Shown piece after piece: positions 23,401 through 31,125 of a stretch of DNA of 64,000 bases. The position numbers and the translations under genes are program-made. The notes under the pieces are model-generated. The model searched no databases, was not told where the DNA came from, and was given only the letters and a program-made list of their open reading frames with translations. Each line of letters begins with the position of its first letter. Within the stretch, counting starts at the first letter, position 1. The stretch is taken from NCBI GenBank assembly GCA_963921195.1, contig OY992536.1, positions 90,253,007-90,317,006 of the forward strand. The letters are read 5' to 3'. This stretch comes from Pegoplata infirma (lineage: Eukaryota; Arthropoda; Insecta; Diptera; Anthomyiidae).

Positions 23401-26400
23401 GCAGAAGTAAAACTTCTTTTAAATCATCATCACCATCACAGTCATCAACCGCAATCCAAGAATCATCATCACTTTTAAAGTCTAACAAGGATTCAACTAA
23501 AACTTTAGATAAAAAATCTGAAAATACTTTAATATTTTGTAATAAAATTGAACATGAAAACGATTTAGGTGAAAAGCAACAAGAATCTTTGTTAAAGTTA
23601 AATAGTAAAGACACAAATGATACTTTAGCTCAACAACAATCCCAACTCCTAACTAGCCCTCGTTCACAGCGTTCTAAATCTTGTAACACTTTATTGAAAA
23701 CCCAAGCAATGGCTGTTATTAATAATGCCGCCAATGAAAGAAGATATTCTGAACCCATACAAAAAGAACAATGCACAAGTTTAAAAACTTCAGACTTGAA
23801 AAAATTTACTACGGAAAGTAAACAAGAAATAGATTCTTTAAAATCGGATGAATTAGAAACATTATTGGAAGAATTTGAAGACGAAGAATATTTAGAAAGT
23901 TCAGGTGATAAATCGGATACAGCTTCAGTAGGAAAACCTCAGGATTTAGAAACGAAGACACCCCCAGAAAAAAAAGCAAAGAAAGTCAAGGGAACAAAAG
24001 AAGTCAAGACAACAGAGGAAGTCAAGGAAACAGAGCAAATCAAGGAAACAAAGAAAGTAAACGAAACAGATAAAATAACTTCAAACAAATCATACAATGA
24101 TGAACAACAACAAAATATTGAAATAATTAAATCTAATAAGACAGTAGTCGAAGAAAAGAAAGAAGATAACTATGAAATGTTAACAGATAAAAAACACAAA
24201 TCTTCCGAATCTGATGAGGATGATGATGTTACAATTTTACCAATGGAAGAAGTCGAAATAGAACAAATTGAAATTGATGATGATGATGAAGAAGAAGAAC
24301 CAATGCAACAAAATGACAAAAGCCCTTCAACAAGAGAAAAGGAAACACTTAATGAATCCTTATTATGTGATGAACAGGTTCTAGTTAGTTCTTCATCGTC
24401 TATATCTAACCACTCTTCTGATCAAATTTCTGCTTCCTCATCAACTATAAAATCACCAAAATTAGAAAAAAGTTCATCTTCATCAGCTCCTTTGCTAATG
24501 AAATCGTTAATGGAACAAAAACCATTTTTGCTACCACCAAAAGAAAATACATCCACAAATGGTTATTCTACGGTACTAGAAATGTTATCAAATTTTAAAA
24601 TGTTAAATTGGAGAGAACGTGTTGGCTCAGCTCGTGGTACTAAGTTAAAGTTCCAGCTTAACGAATTCAATCTTATACAATTATATGAAAAGGGACCAGC
24701 TCAAAAGCGGCGTATTCATACTGCCTACGAGAAACCGATATATGAAAGAGAATCTACACACACTAGGCAAGAGAATGCTGAAGCTCCTATCTACTATAAT
24801 TGTAGAAGATGTAATGTACAAGGACCGGCAGTTGATTTTTTGGCTCCTGGTAAGTTTGAAGTTTATTTGATTAATAGAAACTAAACATTTCAAATTTAAA
24901 CTAAAATTAACAGAGTGTAGTTTATTCCTTTCTCTTTCACACTCTCACTTATAGAAACATATCGAGGGCGAATATTCAAAACTTGCTATCTGCAGTGTTA
25001 TAACCTAGCAGGTAGAAAGTTTTAAATATTCGATCTCGATATATGTTTGTAACATACTTGGGACCTGAAGCATTATTTTTTTTTCATGTAAAATGCCAAT
25101 AAAATAGCACTGGCACTGGCGTTGTTTATTGATACAAAAGTAATCCTCGTCCGATTTTAAGTCCATCAATTGATGTCCGTCTGTTGAACTGGCGATCAGT
25201 GCCAAAATATTAGCATTCGCATTGGCATTAGTTGGAACTTATGTCAATATAAACAAGTAATAGCATTCATTGCTAATGAAATTTTTTTGCATTATTTAAA
25301 CTAGTGTCAATTGAAAATGGCGATATTTCGAAAACTAAGCCAGATATAGCAAAATGTAGTGCAATTTTGGTTCTTAGAACCTCCATAGTTTCGCCGGTCT
25401 TTTTTACATGTGTGGACCATAATGGGTCCTAACTTTAATCCAAATAATTTGGCATTCCTGAAAATTTAAAAATGCCCATATCTCGGTAAACATTGCAGAA
25501 ACAAAAAAAAATAAAAATTGAATTTTTAGAGAGTAAACAACATGCCGACGGAAATAAGACGTTTAATATTGTAATGCTTTATTGCCATTAATTCATTAAA
25601 TTTTGCTAATGAAATTTTTCAAAATTAGCATTAGTAATGCTAGCAATTCTTTAACGGGCATTTGCATTGATTGAAACAATGTCAATGCTAAAAATTTCAT
25701 TGCAATTAGTTTCAATATAATACCAATAAAAACGTCAATTAATCAGTCGATTTATTTAAATTGTCTCATGTATGGACCAAATACACCTCTTTTGTCAGAA
25801 TTACTGTTTATTTTTTTTTTCGAAAACCTTTTTCCCTTAAAAATTTTGTTCACTTAATTCACATTGTGGAGGTTATCAATATGATAGGCTCCATTTTTTT
25901 TTTTTTGTTTTTAATGACACTATATATATTTTTTCTAGAATTTTGTTCTTTATCCTGCATTAAACGTGATTGCCGTAAACGTCAACGTGATGATAATGCC
26001 GCCTGCATCCTTCGTAAACGTACTCGCTATCTTCCTCAACAACAACAACAACAAAATTCAACAAATCAAATTAATCACCCTCCTCCTTTAACTTATATAA
26101 ATCCTCCTAAATTTCGTTGGTCTAATTACTTGAAAAGTCATTTTACTTCTATAGCAGCACCCATCTCACTGTTTTTAAATCCCTTTCCCACTGGACCCAA
26201 TAACTTTTTAGTTGGTATGAAATTGGAAGCTATAGATCCGGAAAATTGTTCACTGTTTTGTGTTTGTACTATTATTGACATTATGGGTTACCGTTTAAAG
26301 CTGAGCTTTGATGGTTACGATAGTTCATATGATTTTTGGTTAAATGCTGATTCTATGGATATTTTTCCACCTGGTTGGTGTGCCAAAACTAATCGTATTT

Positions 26401-28489
26401 TACAGCCACCCAAGTGTATACCGGCTAATAAATTTACTTGGAGCACATATTTGAATAAGGAGAAAGCATTAGCGGCACCTCGTCAGTTATTTACACACTT
26501 AAATTCGTCTTCCTTGATACCAAGGAATCCATTTAAGGTAAGTTTGTTTTTTCTAGCATTTGTTTTTTTAATAGTAGTATTAAATTAATCCTTAAACATG
26601 AATGGCTTACAAAATTACAAATAGTCAAAAAACTTTTGGCTCTGACGTCATAAAATAGTGCTTTAAATATTTTTCAAGTTATATGGCATTCACACTAGCG
26701 ACCTTAAACAAGTTGTTCAACAAAACACCAGTAGCAGAATAAAAACGTAATGGACACAGAACAAAGACTTTTTTAAACATCTCACTCTTGAACACATGAA
26801 AACAGCAAGTGTGAACGCCGTATAAGGTCGCAAGTGTGAATGCTATATTATATGGCATTCACACTTGCGACCTTAAACAAGTTGTTTAACAAAACACCAG
26901 TAACAGAATAACAACGTAATGGACACAGAACAAAGACTTTTTTAAACATGTCGCTCTTGAACACTCAAAAACAGCAAGTGTTCTGTTACTGGTGTTTTGT
27001 TGAACAACTTGTTTAAGGTCGCAAGTGTGAATGCCGTGTAACATAATTAGCCCCCTGTTTTATGACGGTAGTGTGTCAGCCGTTTTATTCTTAGCACTTT
27101 CTCATTACTAAAAACTTTCACTCCCTCTTTTTTCTTTTATAGATTGGTATGCATTTAGAAGCGGAAGATCTTAATGATACTGGTAAACTTTGTGTTGCTT
27201 CCATTGCTGATGTTCTCGATGATCGTATACGCATACATTTTGATGGTTGGGATGATTGTTATGACATTATTGTTGACATCAATTCACCATATATTCATCC
27301 ATGTGGTTGGCATGAGGGACGCCAGCAATTGGTAGTACCACCAGATTGCGAAAATACTGCTTTCAATTGGCCAGACTACATAATTAAACAAGCAACGGGC
27401 GAGGCGGCTGGCGAAGAGATTTTCGCTCCAAGAGATCCTATACATTTTAAACCTAACATGAAATTGGAAGTTGTAGATCCACGTAATCCATCATTAATAA
27501 GACCAGCCACTGTAGTGTCACATAAGGGTCACCGTGTCAAATTGCACTTAGATGGTTGGCCTAATGATTATTGTTTTTGGCTAGAAGATGATAGCCCTGA
27601 CTTACATCCCATAGGATGGTGTGATGCTACGGGTCATGATTTAGAACCACCACCAGGCTTTCAAATATCTAAACAAAAAATGCCTTGTCCTGTAACGGGT
27701 TGCAGAGGAATTGGTAATTCTAAAAAACCATTTATGAGTGTTCATGCATCACGAGATTGCTGTCCTTATGCAGCAGAAAATTGGCGTATTGTTATGGAAA
27801 GACCACCTCGCCTCGGATTTGATAATATCTCTAGAACTTTGCCGAAACAATCCAGACTTATTGCTCAATCTCAGACACAACACAGATTAAGTGAACAACA
27901 AATCTTAGAACGTTTACAAATGTTGGATAGCATTAAAACACGTAATGTTTTCTTACAACAGGAAAAATTACCAAGCAACCATAATGATTTCCTTGGTTTT
28001 CCATTGTCCAATGTTAAGAAAGAAGAAACAAGAGCCTCTAGGCAATCAAGTTCTAATTCTACCTCTTCGTCTACAAAAAAAGCGATACCATCACCAAATA
28101 AAGATTCTGATGACAGTTTAGATGTTAGCTTAGACATTGCTAAGGAATTTTTATGTGATTATGGGCCACGTCTACAACAAAGCTATACTTTGTGGCAAAA
28201 TAATTTTACCTTTGATGCTGAGAAAATTAAACGTAACCCTCTTAAATGGTCCACTACCGAAGTCAGTGTTTTTGTGGATCTTTATCTTAATTGTCGTAAA
28301 ACTGCCACATTTTTCAGTCAAGAAGACATTGATGGTCAAGCATTATTATTGTTACAACAAGAGGATTTAACTGATAAATTAGGCATGAAGTTGGGACCGG
28401 CTGTTAAACTTTATACGTGTATTTTACAATTGCGTACTTTGGCGGTAACAAAATTTGATGTACCCTACACAAAATCAGTAAGAAATTAA
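10327..28489 (+). CDS. l(3)mbt: L(3)mbt, malignant brain tumor chromatin protein (4 coding exons)
   Basis: Join 10327-10885, 22492-24849, 25939-26537, 27143-28489; 4863 nt including stop, predicted 1620 aa. Every junction is GT/AG and phases (1,1,0) agree. Visible in order: Ser/Thr-rich N-terminus (1-186), Gln-rich tracts, an acidic stretch (about 740-800), an FCS zinc finger (C957, C960, C975, C979), three MBT repeats (about 1031-1137, 1138-1245, 1246-1350), a C2HC finger (C1354, C1359, H1373, C1378 or C1379) and a SAM domain (about 1539-1604). The three-MBT plus C2HC plus SAM order is that of Drosophila L(3)mbt and vertebrate L3MBTL1/3/4, not the four-MBT Sfmbt. The family binds lower-methylated lysine in nucleosomes and represses genes in the nucleus, including germline genes in somatic tissue. 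MBT2 keeps the aromatic pattern FDGWDDCY. Drosophila's protein is about 1480 aa, so the extra length sits in the low-complexity N-terminal half. Confidence 0.95.
12017..12356 (+). repeat. 21-bp minisatellite
   Basis: About 16 tandem units of roughly GAAATACAATTGATAATTTCT, some 20 bases, with scattered substitutions. Because 21 is divisible by three and the unit lacks stops in several frames, open frames run through it on both strands; they are not genes. Confidence 0.9.
12607..13665. mobile_element. mini-me-like repeat M1
   Basis: Starts TATACCCTACACCACTCTGT and ends GGGTATCATATGGTCGGTCT. It contains GACGTCCGTCCGTGTG, a (GTCY)n stretch. A second copy at 41341-42206 shares start, end and order. 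It carries an inserted inverted-repeat element. The (GTCY)n and TACCCT(C/A)CACC features are those of dipteran mini-me/DINE-1 elements. Confidence 0.65.
13035..13235. mobile_element. AATTAC-rich inverted-repeat MITE
   Basis: Termini AGACATGGGCGTTTATGATT and AATCATTAACGCCCATGTCT face each other; the inside is built of AATTAC/GTAATT words. A second right-end fragment (GTAATCATTAACGCCCACGT) lies at 13323-13342. Confidence 0.75.
14080..14809. mobile_element. hAT-like element H3 (TGGATAATT words)
   Basis: Termini CAGGGTTGCCAC and GTGGCAACACTG between exact 8-bp duplications GTTTTTGC (14072-14079, 14810-14817). TGGATAATT and its variants recur near both ends. 730 bp, no coding capacity; nested in H9. 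Confidence 0.88.
14922..15230. mobile_element. pogo/Tigger-like MITE
   Basis: Perfect ends CAGTTGAACCTCGATTATCC and GGATAATCGAGGTTCAACTG flanked by TA on both sides. 309 bp. The inside is built of CTCTATTATCCGTGC words, including a direct repeat of about 90 bp. The TA target and CAGTTGAACC terminus fit the pogo group of Tc1/mariner elements. Confidence 0.8.
15351..15423. mobile_element. right half of a family A MITE
   Basis: AATAAAGAAAGTGCTAAAAA to GTGTGAATAGGGTA, the right arm only. Confidence 0.7.
15427..17215. mobile_element. hAT-like element H4 (TACCGGTA / CGATACCG words)
   Basis: Termini CAATGTTGGCAATC and GATTGCCAACCTTG between exact 8-bp duplications GTATAAAC (15419-15426, 17216-17223). 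Both ends are packed with TACCGGTA, CGATACC and CGGTATCGG. The 1.4-kb middle is AT-rich with no transposase frame. Confidence 0.88.
17224..17356. mobile_element. right-end fragment of family F element
   Basis: Matches 35488-35596 (CTACTAGATT..AAAAAATAAA, GGGCAATCTAATAGATTGAA, CCAGTGTAAA). The left part is absent here. Confidence 0.65.
17368..19329 (-). mobile_element. 5'-truncated non-LTR retrotransposon (jockey/CR1-type LINE)
   Basis: A minus-strand element with a poly(A) tail (the T run at 17368-17394), a short 3' UTR, and an intact ORF2 fragment. It is flanked by an 11-bp duplication CTACTGGACAT (17357-17367, 19330-19340). The 5' end is truncated within ORF2, and its junction lies in a 74-bp perfect palindrome. 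The intact frame, clean tail and exact duplication argue for a recent insertion. It lies antisense to l(3)mbt within intron 1. Confidence 0.9.
17516..19302 (-). CDS. LINE ORF2 fragment: reverse transcriptase and C-terminus
   Basis: The frame is open from the truncated 5' end (about 19302) to a TAG stop at 17516-17518, roughly 595 codons. The internal Met at 19096 is not the real start, because sequence before it (KGAGADGIRP, LINSSLNN) is also RT. Motifs: YRPISILP, NQFGFQKGK, FIDFSKAFDTLPH, NQGVPQGSKLGPILY and FAYADD, the catalytic Asp pair. A long Asn/Thr-rich tract follows (NTNNNNTNNNN type), then a C-terminal region ending FFIDSQ. The endonuclease part is missing, so it cannot be autonomous. 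Confidence 0.9.
19303..19376. repeat. 74-bp perfect palindrome at the LINE 5' junction
   Basis: Two 37-base arms meet between 19339 and 19340 with no spacer and no mismatch. The right arm is flanking DNA; the left arm is its exact reverse complement at the LINE's 5' end. Confidence 0.95.
19353..19703. mobile_element. inverted-repeat element G carrying MITE B copy 5
   Basis: GGTTATTTGTTTATAGCTTT with GTCATTTGATGTCCGATCGTTA (from 19353) is repeated inverted at about 19660-19700 (GATCGGACATCAAATGACAA). Between them lies a family B MITE (19479-19604). Confidence 0.7.
20180..20312. mobile_element. right end of a CGGGA-word element
   Basis: AATCCCGG, ATCGGGATTT and TTTCCCGTTTGGCATCCCTA resemble the right end of a hAT-like element (reverse terminus TAGGGATGCCAAACGGGAAA). 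The left end was not found. Confidence 0.4.
20640..21320 (-). pseudogene. decayed LINE ORF2 3' end
   Basis: Two minus-strand frames give reverse-transcriptase C-terminal motifs. 21314-21084 reads RLNNVTDNQIKIQNQTIKYV then CYLGCIMSIDGGVEEDVSSR. 21047-20832 reads AQKLQVFIYKCLRIICRI then RRKWRWIGHTFRKP; continuing past the Ala-Leu end, a GNRRSGRPKNTWRRTVLNEL-like frame is visible to about 20760. Frame changes show it is a relic. Confidence 0.75.
21375..22054. mobile_element. hAT-like element H5 (AAGTCGACTTTT words)
   Basis: Termini TAGGGTTATATAGTCG and CGACTATAGAATCCTA between exact 8-bp duplications AAGTCAAC (21367-21374, 22055-22062). The word AAGTCGA/TCGACTT recurs over 20 times in the outer 100-150 bases of each end. 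680 bp, no coding capacity. Confidence 0.88.
22492..24849 (+). CDS. l(3)mbt: l(3)mbt coding exon 2
   Basis: Acceptor is ATGTAG at 22486-22491; donor GTAAGT is at 24850. Joining to exon 1 completes a Gly codon (residue 187) and continues HVAAPII. It encodes Gln-rich tracts, then Ser/Lys-rich low-complexity sequence, an acidic segment with a VTIL motif at residue 766, and ends inside the FCS zinc finger after its first Cys pair (C957, C960). Phase 1 at both ends makes the exon symmetric, so in principle it could be skipped without a frameshift. Confidence 0.9.
24850..25938 (+). other. l(3)mbt: l(3)mbt intron 2 with repeats
   Basis: 24955-25052 is an imperfect foldback (ACATATCGAGGGCGAATATT against AATATTCGATCTCGATATAT). 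25060-25720 is rich in TTAGCATT/AATGCTAA and GCATTGGCATT words, resembling a word-rich transposon without resolved ends. Confidence 0.5.
25939..26537 (+). CDS. l(3)mbt: l(3)mbt coding exon 3
   Basis: Acceptor TTTTTTCTAG ends at 25938. The joined codon is GAA (E973), followed directly by FCSLSC, which completes the FCS zinc finger begun in exon 2. A basic segment (KRDCRKRQRDD), a short Gln run, all of MBT1 and the first part of MBT2 follow. The exon ends in phase 0 at NPFK before GTAAGT at 26538. An apparent Met upstream at 25761 belongs to intron sequence read in frame and is not a start. Confidence 0.92.
26682..27060. mobile_element. two family E MITEs in l(3)mbt intron 3
   Basis: TATGGCATTCACACTAGCGA and TATGGCATTCACACTTGCGA start two adjacent copies. 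The second forms a long foldback with TTAAGGTCGCAAGTGTGAAT at its right end. A family B end fragment (TAACATAATTAGCCCCCTG) follows at 27040-27058. Confidence 0.7.
27143..28489 (+). CDS. l(3)mbt: l(3)mbt coding exon 4 (terminal)
   Basis: Acceptor TTTTATAG ends at 27142. The exon opens with IGMHLEAED, the core of MBT2, then encodes MBT3, the C2HC finger, a Ser-rich linker and the SAM domain, and stops with TAA at 28487-28489. The last codons contain GTAAGA (in TCA-GTA-AGA), a possible cryptic donor, but the SAM domain is already complete, so I keep the stop. Confidence 0.95.
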   Translation: MGMHLEAEDLNDTGKLCVASIADVLDDRIRIHFDGWDDCYDIIVDINSPYIHPCGWHEGRQQLVVPPDCENTAFNWPDYIIKQATGEAAGEEIFAPRDPIHFKPNMKLEVVDPRNPSLIRPATVVSHKGHRVKLHLDGWPNDYCFWLEDDSPDLHPIGWCDATGHDLEPPPGFQISKQKMPCPVTGCRGIGNSKKPFMSVHASRDCCPYAAENWRIVMERPPRLGFDNISRTLPKQSRLIAQSQTQHRLSEQQILERLQMLDSIKTRNVFLQQEKLPSNHNDFLGFPLSNVKKEETRASRQSSSNSTSSSTKKAIPSPNKDSDDSLDVSLDIAKEFLCDYGPRLQQSYTLWQNNFTFDAEKIKRNPLKWSTTEVSVFVDLYLNCRKTATFFSQEDIDGQALLLLQQEDLTDKLGMKLGPAVKLYTCILQLRTLAVTKFDVPYTKSVRN

Positions 28490-28626
28490 AATTATTCTTA
28501 AGCTTGTAATTATTGAAAGGTTGTTGTATTAAAATTAAAGTTTTAATGCATCTTTTATAAGTTTTTTCATTTTTTTCGTGGCCATACATTGTTAGAATTT
28601 CATAGTTTTTCTTTTCACCCTTTTTC

Positions 28627-28632
28627 AATAAA
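28627..28632 (+). terminator. l(3)mbt: candidate poly(A) signal of l(3)mbt
   Basis: AATAAA 138 bases after the stop codon, followed by T-rich sequence. It is the first canonical hexamer downstream of the stop. Confidence 0.55.
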
Positions 28633-28639
28633 AAAAATC

Positions 28640-29025
28640 TTTAATTTTTTTATAACTTTACCATTTTCAGTTTAGATTTTAAACATTATGATTATGATAT
28701 CTTTTATGCGTTTGTAGTTACTAAGTTGATGCCACGTTTATTTGCTTGTTTTAATATATATACTGTAGTTGTTAATCGATTGTCATTTTTAGTTTTAAGT
28801 ATTTTACAGGAGACTTAAACCTGTACTATTTTGGAAAAATTAACTACAAAAAATAGAATTGACATGTAAATATATAGAAGATATATAAATAAAATTTATC
28901 TAATTGAAAATAATAAAAAATAATATTTGGTTTGGCATAGAAAAATGTATAATGACGGGTAACACAATATACAGTTAAAGTTAACGTAATACCATATTCC
29001 CCACTTATTGTTAGCGGTAGAGGGT
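28640..29025. other. intergenic, nothing recognised
   Basis: AT-rich sequence downstream of l(3)mbt without an open frame or clear repeat. Confidence 0.5.
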
Positions 29026-29410
29026 ATATCGAAATATCGGGCTAGGAGCCATTAAGAATATATTTTATTGATTAGTGATCAATTCTTATAATGTATACAG
29101 ACTAGCGTGATTTTAAAATCACCATGTGATTTCCCTTTGAACAAAATCACATAGTGATTTACAAAATCATCTCAAATTGTACTAGCATAAAGAAAAATTG
29201 CAAAATCATCTCAGCTTACCATGGTTATTGTAGTGTGAACATGGCCTTAAACATTCTAGCAATGGCCGTCTGTTAAAATGGCAATCAAGGCTAAAGTATT
29301 ACACAAATATTACTAAGCATATCTATCTACTTGTTGTCCCGGGATGTTTGGTATTCCATTTGAGCGATATCGGTTCAGCGGTTTAAAAACTATAAACGAA
29401 ATGTAATATG
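29026..29410. mobile_element. mini-me-like fragment split by a family C MITE
   Basis: GTAGAGGGTATATCGAAATA to GATCAATTCTTA, then the MITE TAATGTATACAGAC ... AACATGGCC (about 29094-29246), then the mini-me resumes at AACATTCTAGCAATGG. TTA flanks the MITE on both sides. Confidence 0.7.
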
Positions 29411-29632
29411 GCATGCTGTTTAAAAAAGTCTTTGTTCTGTATCCATTACGTTTTTATTCTGTTACTGGTGTTTTGTTGAACAACTTGTTTAATACGGCGT
29501 TCACACTTGCTGTTTTAAAGTGTTCAAGAGTGAGATGTTTAAAAAAGTCTGTTCTGTGTCCATTATGTTTTTATTCTGCTACTGGTGTTTTGTTGAACAA
29601 CTTGTTTAAGGTCGCTAGTGTGAACTCCATAT
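29411..29632. mobile_element. family E MITE pieces, inverted orientation
   Basis: TTTTATTCTGTTACTGGTGT, TTGTTGAACAACTTGTTTAA and a right end AGTGTGAACTCCATA, repeated in two partly overlapping copies. Confidence 0.65.
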
Positions 29633-29888
29633 AATACTGTATACAGACTTGCGTGATTTTAAAATCACTATGTGATTTTCCTTTGAACAAAATCACATAG
29701 TGATTTACAAAATCAACTCTAAATTGTACTAGCACACTACAAGAACTTACCATGGTAAATTGAGATGATTTTGTGATTTTTCTTTATGCTAGTACAATTT
29801 AGAGTTGATTTTGTAAATCACTATGTGATTTTGTTCAAAGGAAAATCACATAGTGATTTTAAAATCACGCAAGTCTGTATACAGTATA
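29633..29888. mobile_element. family C MITEs, facing copies
   Basis: A minus-oriented partial copy (CTGTATACAGACTTGCGTGA ...) runs into a plus-oriented copy that ends AAGTCTGTATACAGTA at about 29886. Confidence 0.7.
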
Positions 29889-29902
29889 AATTATACTGTA
29901 TA

Positions 29903-30552
29903 ATACCCTATTCACACTTACAGTTTTAAACCGTTTTTAGCAATTATTTTTAGAATTTTCTGTCAATATACTGTAATAGAATAAAGAAAGTGCTAAAAAT
30001 ATTGCTGCTAAAAACGATTTAAAACTGTACGTGTGAATAGGGTATAATACCCTATTCACACTTACAGTTTTAAATCGTTTTTAGCAATTATTTTTAGCAT
30101 TTTCTGTCAATATACTGTAATACCCTATTCACACGTACAGTTTTAAATCGTTTTTAGCAGCAATATTTTTAGCACTTTCTTTATTCTATTACAGTATATT
30201 GACAGAAAATGCTAAAAATAATTGCTAAAAACGGTTTAAAACTGTAAGTGTGAATAGGGTATAAGTGTGAATAGGATATAATACCCTATTCACACTTACA
30301 GTATATTATACCCTATTCACACTTACAGTTTTAAACCGTTTTTAGCAATTAATTTTAGCATTTTCTGTCAATATACTGTAATAGAATAAAGAAAGTGCTA
30401 AAAACATTGCTGCTAAAAACGATTTAAAACTGTACGTGTGAATAGGGTATTACAGTTTTAAATCGTTTTTAGCAATTATTTTTAGCATTTTCTGTCAATA
30501 TACTGTAATAGAATAAAGAAAGTGCTAAAAATATTGCTGCTAAAAACGATTT
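29903..30552. mobile_element. cluster of family A MITEs
   Basis: At least four whole or partial TACCCTATTCACACTTACAG palindromes in tandem, some truncated at the centre. Their order suggests repeated insertion into earlier copies. Confidence 0.8.
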
Positions 30553-30555
30553 AAG

Positions 30556-30716
30556 GCCACGTTCACACTACAAGAACTTACCATGGTAAATTGAGATGAT
30601 TTTGTGATTTTTCTTTATGCTAGTACAATTTGAGGTGATTTTGTAAATCACTATGTGATTTTGTTCAAAGGAAAATCACATAGTGATTTTTAAATCACGC
30701 AAGTCTGTATACAGTA
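30556..30716 (+). mobile_element. family C MITE inside a family A MITE
   Basis: The host reads CGATT|TAA before and TAA|AACTG after; uninterrupted family A copies read CGATTTAAAACTG, so the duplication is TAA. Confidence 0.8.
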
Positions 30717-30879
30717 TAAAACTGTACGTGTGAATAGGCTATTAGGTCGCAAGTGTGAATGCTATATAAAACCGTTTTTAGCAAAATTTTGTAATAGAAT
30801 AAAGTAAGCGGTAAACATATTCTTGCTAATGTGCCATATATAATAAAGATACAGCAAATGCTTCTTTTTACTGTTCACT

Positions 30880-31115
30880 AGATGACGTTTTTTATAACTG
30901 TTTCCGGCAGTTTATTAAAAGTTCTTACTTTCATTTGTTAATGACTAAAATCTTGATAACCTCATAAAAATCAATAAAGCAAATAAAATAAATCGTTTTT
31001 ACACTTCTTGAATTTTTATTTGTTTATTTTTCGAATAATTATTATTTTCTTCTCTTCCGTTTCCGGAATTTACTAGAAAAAATAAGCATACGCCATCTAT
31101 ACTTTCACTGCGCAT
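30880..31115. repeat. repeat J (CCGGCAGTTTATTAAAAG)
   Basis: The same sequence occurs at 33290-33500 and inverted at 33087-33262 (CCGGCAGTTTATTAAAAGTT, ATCAATAAAGCAAATAAAAT, TCTTCCGTTTCCGGAATTTA). No coding capacity. Confidence 0.7.
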
Positions 31116-31125
31116 ACAAACCCTA

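Noticed and set aside
22964..23614. 216-codon minus-strand frame inside l(3)mbt exon 2
   Set aside because: Antisense shadow of a Gln/Ser/Lys-rich coding exon; no start context or recognisable protein.
25761..25938. Upstream Met giving a separate MBT protein start at 25761
   Set aside because: The sequence before 25939 is T-rich intron ending in TTTTTTCTAG; splicing at that AG restores the FCS zinc finger with exon 2.
10327..28489. Assignment to Sfmbt
   Set aside because: Only three MBT repeats are present, with a C2HC finger before the SAM domain; Sfmbt has four MBT repeats and no such finger.
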